64,000 bases of DNA, taken from positions 43,967,161-44,031,160 of the forward strand of contig CM032660.1 in NCBI GenBank assembly GCA_019095985.1, written 5' to 3'. A program made the translations under genes and the position numbers. This stretch comes from Streblospio benedicti (Eukaryota > Annelida > Polychaeta > Spionida > Spionidae). Below the pieces are notes generated by a model. The model had not been told where the DNA came from. It made no database searches and was given only the letters and a program-made list of their open reading frames with translations. Positions 59,600 to 64,000 of this stretch are shown here, piece by piece; within the stretch, counting starts at the first letter, position 1; each line of letters begins with the position of its first letter.

Positions 59600-59818
59600 T
59601 AGGTTTATAAGGAAGTGGGATATGGAAAAATGTTTTAAAAACAGAGGGATGTGGAGCCCCATAATGAGGGATATGGGATTTCAATGAAGTGGGGAGTGGG
59701 GGAAAAGCGCAGAAATTTGTAGGATGTGGGACAAAAAGGCGGAATAATCTAGGGATGTGGAAAGTAAGGCCAAAAATACGGATGCGGGATTTCTTGACTC
59801 TTTACCCCCCACCCCCAC
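59600..59818 (+). repeat. G-rich degenerate repeat (GGGATGTGGG family), plus orientation
   Basis: About eight variants of GGGATGTGGA/GGGATATGGG occur over 220 bp, ending in a C-run (CCCCCCACCCCCACAC). A copy in the opposite orientation lies 400 bp to the right, so the two could pair as arms of one inverted structure. Confidence 0.6.
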
Positions 59819-59819
59819 A

Positions 59820-60215
59820 CACATAATAAAATAAAATAAAAAATAAAATAAAATAAAATATTTGTGATTGCGTAGAGGAATTACTAAAGGGAGATCACAA
59901 ACAATTAAATCCTCGAAACCATCATCACAGATGCATGTACATCACCTGCCAGTTTAGCAAGTGAAGTGGGCAACTATCAGAAATACATTATAAGAAAAAC
60001 GTGCTATTATAGGAACAATTCCAATAGAAGACTCGAGGTATTTGGAGGTATTGTCCTCGGTCCATACATGTACATTGTCCAAAGATCCCATCAATATTGG
60101 CTAAAGTTCCTATAAATACTCATTCAGAAGAGTAGCTAGCTGTCTTCTTGCCAAATCACCAGCGAGCTGTCTTCATGCCGAATGTATACGGTCATATAAA
60201 GCTGTGTCAGAGAGT
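59820..60215. other. Spacer between the inverted G-rich blocks
   Basis: It starts with an AAAAT-type microsatellite (about 59823-59862) and has no coding content. Confidence 0.5.
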
Positions 60216-60219
60216 TGTC

Positions 60220-60410
60220 GAAGAGAGGAGGGGGTATAAGGGGTCAAGAAATCCCACATCCATAATATGTCTTGGCTTTCTTTCCACATCCCACAATTTT
60301 TTTAGGATTTTTCGCACATTCCACTTCTTTGAAATTCCACATCCCTCTTTTGAGGAGGGGTGGGGGTGGGGGGCTTTGTTCCCATCTCCCTCTATTTTCG
60401 GCTTTCCCCC
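60220..60410 (-). repeat. G-rich degenerate repeat, minus orientation
   Basis: TCAAGAAATCCCACATCC, CCACATCCCACAATTTTTTT and CACATCCCTCTTTTGAGG are reverse complements of the words in the 59.6-kb block. A G-run (GGGGTGGGGGTGGGGGG) follows. Confidence 0.6.
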
Positions 60411-60956
60411 CACATATCACTTTCTTTTAAACCGGCCTCTAGAAGGCCTTGACCGAATCAACACACCATCAGCAAAATGCAAACCCTCTAAGATGCTTTG
60501 GAAGATGCCTGCATCGTGTGTAGGCCTACATTATCAACCACGAGATTTGTATGGTAGTGTACAGAATTACAGAATATTGTCGATGAGTTAGATGAGGGGG
60601 TCATGTAGCAAAACTGTGATTGGTGATATCACTTAAATCTTGATTGTGAATTGTGAACTGTCTGTATGTGAAATGTGATGGAACCTATTTTTGGTGAGTG
60701 GTGATCTGCTCATTACAAGGCCGGTGATTTGTGATTTGCCCTAAATATTGAACATGAGTTGAGATCTGCCTGTATTTATGCGTGTGAAATGTGATGCAAC
60801 CTATTCAATTACAATTCCTGATTATTGGTGAAAGACAATGAAATGTACTGGTGACTCGTGATTTAGGAAAAAAAATGTTGGTGAACAGATTTTCATCAAG
60901 TCTATATGCCCCCCACCCCCAATCCCCCCTCTTATATAAGAACTTGTGGATCCGGA

Positions 60957-61213
60957 ATTACTCACTCTCTACGAGAGGCTTATATCTTATAAAATAGTTG
61001 TTATTCTGTATTTGTCTTGAAAAGGTGGTTCTTCTGTACTAGTACCATTTGCTTCACTTTGAAGAAGCACGAGTTATAAAATATATATAGATGAATTAGA
61101 TATTCATTATATTATAACATTTATCATCAAAATAAGTCATCTAATACAATGATACAAAATATTATTCACAAAACAAGAAAAAAAGATTGACCTCTCGTAG
61201 AGAGTGGGAATTA
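60957..61213. mobile_element. Small MITE-like element
   Basis: ATTACTCACTCTCTACGAGAGG at the left and CCTCTCGTAGAGAGTGGGAATT at the right are inverted repeats with two mismatches. The interior is 210 bp, AT-rich and non-coding. Confidence 0.6.
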
Positions 61214-61621
61214 CTAGTATATGACCTGAGTCTCCAACAAAATATATAGCCTACCCATCACATAACAGTACTTCATGGGTTTTCACCAGTCTCATATAAC
61301 CAGCTATGTAATCAAGTTCCAGATTGGGACAGTCCTCGTTCAACTGTAATACCATGTTTATACAGATATGAAGAGGTGAATGTCATGTAAAGGTAGATTT
61401 TAGACCACATCACCATCGCTGTCAGCAAATGTAGGTGTAAACATGTTTATTGATTCATTATTAGGTCCACTAAATATGCTTACAATACACAAAAAAACAT
61501 TGCCATTAATTACGCCATTATGAAGCTGTCTGTGTCAGACGGTCATTCAACTTCTTCAATTAGCAAAATGTAACACCAGCAACTCACTCGTGTATCAACT
61601 GAGACTGGTGAATAGTGTGTA

Positions 61622-61891
61622 TTGATGTTCTGTGACGCGTGGTGTTCTGCATCGATCCTCACTCAACATGTTTTAGAGAAAAGTTATGTGAACGTTCTTG
61701 GCTACAAAGACAATGCATTAGTAGCAAACCCCGTGAAACGGACTCAGTCTAATACGATGGCAATAAATCTGGTAGAGAAAAGACTACTGAATAGACCGTC
61801 GTCGAAGCATCTGATACAGTCTGTTCACACTCTTGCGAGAAAATACCAGACAAACCCAGCTCGGCGTACACACTCTATGCCAGTCTACTAA
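61622..61891 (+). CDS. Unrecognised 89-residue open frame, doubtful
   Basis: An uninterrupted frame from ATG ATG, with a basic C-terminal half (RKYQTNPARRTHSMPVY), ends just before an A-rich run. There is no known domain and no clear splice or promoter context. It could be the last exon of an unseen gene, a retrocopy with its A tail, or chance. Confidence 0.15.
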   Translation: MMFCDAWCSASILTQHVLEKSYVNVLGYKDNALVANPVKRTQSNTMAINLVEKRLLNRPSSKHLIQSVHTLARKYQTNPARRTHSMPVY

Positions 61892-62039
61892 AAAAAAAGT
61901 GAGAGAAAAAGAAAAGAGAATCCTAATATTGTTGCTGCTGTTCTTCTTGGTTCATCCTTCTCACATTGATTCTGACTGACCTTTTCAAGTTCTTAAGTTC
62001 TCTTCACCTTAATTAACAGCTATTTACTATTTACCGAGG

Positions 62040-62185
62040 AGGGGTTCAAAAGGCAACAATGTAAATCTCATGTCCGATTTTTATTTAATTTCTGACATCC
62101 CTCATTTTTGCCTTCATCCCGCAATTTTCAGCCTTTCTTCCAACATTTCACTTCCTTGAAATCCAGTATCCCTTTAGGGGTACCC
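62040..62185 (-). repeat. G-rich degenerate repeat fragment, minus orientation
   Basis: GACATCCCTCATTTTTGCC, ATCCCGCAATTTTCAGCC and CATTTCACTTCCTTGAAATC follow the pattern of the 60.2-kb block. It is followed by a C-run at about 62223-62236. Confidence 0.5.
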
Positions 62186-62238
62186 TTTCTTTCCTACGCG
62201 TCTATATTGACGGGGTATATACCCCCCCCGCCCCCTTG

Positions 62239-62345
62239 ATCTCAAAATCTCAATGAATCAATGTTACAAATCTCAATGCAAAAGCCCTTTTCTCAAATCT
62301 GTAGCAATTGATCTCAATGAATAGAAAGGTCAAATCTCAAAAAAC
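62239..62345 (+). repeat. Short tandem words ATCTCAATGAAT
   Basis: Four to five imperfect copies of ATCTCAATGAAT/AAATCTCAATGCA occur in about 100 bp. A local minisatellite. Confidence 0.5.
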
Positions 62346-62365
62346 TTACTATAATTTTATATATC

Positions 62366-62872
62366 ATATTGTGGGGTTATATTGTTTTAAGAGGTAATTA
62401 GTTTGACAGCATTGCAGTGTAGTTCACTTTGGTAAAATCGTCCCAGTGTCTGTTTGCACTATTAATTATAGATGATAAAATATAACCTCATGAAGAGGTC
62501 TCGAAATAATATTACAGTCTATTGTTTCTTATTTTCACAATTGCGTAATGACACCTATTTTCTATATTGTAAAAGTTGTAAGCAATCGCGTGCTATATAT
62601 ACTAATAAGAGTTAAGGTTTATTACAATATTGAAATTATATTAATAAAATACATTTTAATATAAATGTTTATAATTATTTATTTTAATAAAAACTATATA
62701 AAACTAGGTTACGGCAAAATATAGATACCATTACCTGTTAAAAACCAAATTACAATGTACTCAATATCACCGCGTTTCTCATATACAAATTCTCAGTTTG
62801 AGATGCAGTAGAGTGAATTGTTTTTAGACCGGCCTCCATTCTTTTGTGATTGTTGATAACAATGCTAGTCAT
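62366..62872 (+). repeat. Dispersed repeat, copy 2 (about 505 bp)
   Basis: The partner of 56776-57302, in the same orientation and with the same ends. The copies differ by many substitutions and small indels, so this is an old family. Its right end touches a CA microsatellite. Confidence 0.8.
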
Positions 62873-62909
62873 CCCATATTCTTATAAACCAAGACCACCC
62901 CGCCCCCCC

Positions 62910-63160
<251 letters not shown>

Positions 63161-63219
63161 ACCTACATCTCGGGGGGGGGGTACTTCCATAGTTGCCCTA
63201 TATGGCATGTGCCACTGAT

Positions 63220-63338
63220 GGGGGTCACCTTTTCAACCCCACAGTTTCACTAGGGGTCACGTTTTTCAACCCCACAGTTTCACTAGGGATCACCTTTTCC
63301 ACCACTCAGTTTATAGGGGTCATGATTTCAACATTCCA
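63220..63338 (+). repeat. 32-bp minisatellite
   Basis: Units start at about 63220, 63252, 63285 and 63315 and read GGGGTCACCTTTTCAACCCC then ACAGTTTCACTA, with divergence increasing to the right. Confidence 0.75.
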
Positions 63339-63339
63339 G

Positions 63340-64000
63340 TCAGTTTCACTTAAAGAGGTTCAATCTCGAGGTTCAATATCTAGCTCTCTTTTCATCTGAT
63401 TTTGCATTAGTGAGCCTTAAAAAAGCATAAAAGGTAATATAAGTTGTAGAAAATCTTGTTTTTATTACATTATCACACAGAATAATACCCCATGGGATAA
63501 AACCTCATTGTTTCCGTGCGTTTTTTTTTCAGAATGGGTTTCATTTTCATAGTTTCACTGGTTTCACTAAGTGGTATGAATTTGGACCTTCAGTGGCACC
63601 CCGCTAACCATTCACACCTGAAGTACCCCCCCGACCTACATGTACACCTTTACAGCCACGTATAAGAGACTTAATGTTGATGTAATGGTGTAATGTTGAT
63701 GTAATGCGAAGTTCAATGTTTCTTTCAAGGTTATCTTTCACTGTTTGTAGACAGAAAATGATTAGCGGTTGAATTACATAGAAAATCGACCCGCGTAGTT
63801 GAGCAACTTCATTCTTCATTGACCGCGTTTGTGGTTGTTGTGTTCTCTTTTAGTACATTGATTTGAACATGTTTACAACTTTGAACTCTTTCAAATTCTC
63901 AGCTGTCTATATTTAACATCAGATGAAACTATTGATGCGATCATTGACGTTAATGCACGCTTTATAAGGAGTATTACATCATCCGTGTGCTCAGCTTAAA
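63340..64000. other. Intergenic DNA at the right edge
   Basis: No gene recognised. GTTTCACTGGTTTCACTAAG near 63553 echoes the minisatellite words just to the left, suggesting they belong to one larger repeat. Confidence 0.45.

Noticed and set aside
60148-60591. 147-residue plus-strand frame
   Set aside because: It runs through the degenerate G-rich repeat block and has no protein-like features.

Overview
The window is animal nuclear DNA. It has spliced genes with GT-AG introns, long AT-rich intergenic DNA, four TG/CA microsatellites of about 150-260 bp, tRNA-derived SINE heads, truncated LINEs, a Penelope-like fossil and several foldback or MITE-like elements. The gene content (a Gfi1/senseless-type zinc-finger factor with six fingers, and a secreted fucolectin-fold lectin) suggests an invertebrate bilaterian, either lophotrochozoan or non-vertebrate deuterostome. 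I cannot place it more closely from sequence alone. No bacterial operon, CRISPR array, rRNA or intact tRNA gene is visible.

Gene 1 (about 3.65-20.0 kb, minus strand) is a complete Gfi1-family gene. Nine coding exons join in phase into 638 codons. They encode a proline/glycine/alanine-rich N-terminal half, six C2H2 fingers with all pairs intact and the strongly conserved Gfi1 signature, and a 179-residue C-terminal tail. The tail contains a CtBP-type PEDLS motif and an acidic run. The vertebrate SNAG start is absent. A TATA box, CCAAT box, GC box and CRE precede exon 1. CpG-rich islands lie in introns 1 and 3, and a 9-mer (GTCGTCTGC or its reverse complement) recurs around the 5' half of the gene.

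The 20-42.5 kb stretch has no recognised gene. It holds several short CpG-rich islands that look like regulatory DNA (about 27.0, 28.6, 30.2, 31.9, 37.5 and 38.9 kb), a TG array, a SINE, a 110-150 bp tandem repeat built on CCGGGACTAAT, a CR1/L2-type LINE 3' end and a foldback element with G-run ends.

Gene 2 (42.9-46.7 kb, minus strand) is a compact four-exon gene for a 152-residue secreted fucolectin-type (F5/8 type C-like) lectin. Its residues at the expected fucose-binding positions look substituted. Two introns carry related small MITEs. The other carries a 262-bp TG tract that starts 10-12 nt after the splice donor.

The 46.8-64 kb stretch is repeat-rich: a TG array running into CG-alternating DNA, a Penelope-like fossil, a broken repeat-protein gene of unknown identity (54.3-54.95 kb), an RTE-like LINE 3' end, two foldback elements, two copies of an unnamed 500-bp dispersed repeat, G-rich degenerate repeats in both orientations, a small MITE and several minisatellites. 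The two genes look independent: a nuclear repressor and a secreted lectin, about 23 kb apart on the same strand.
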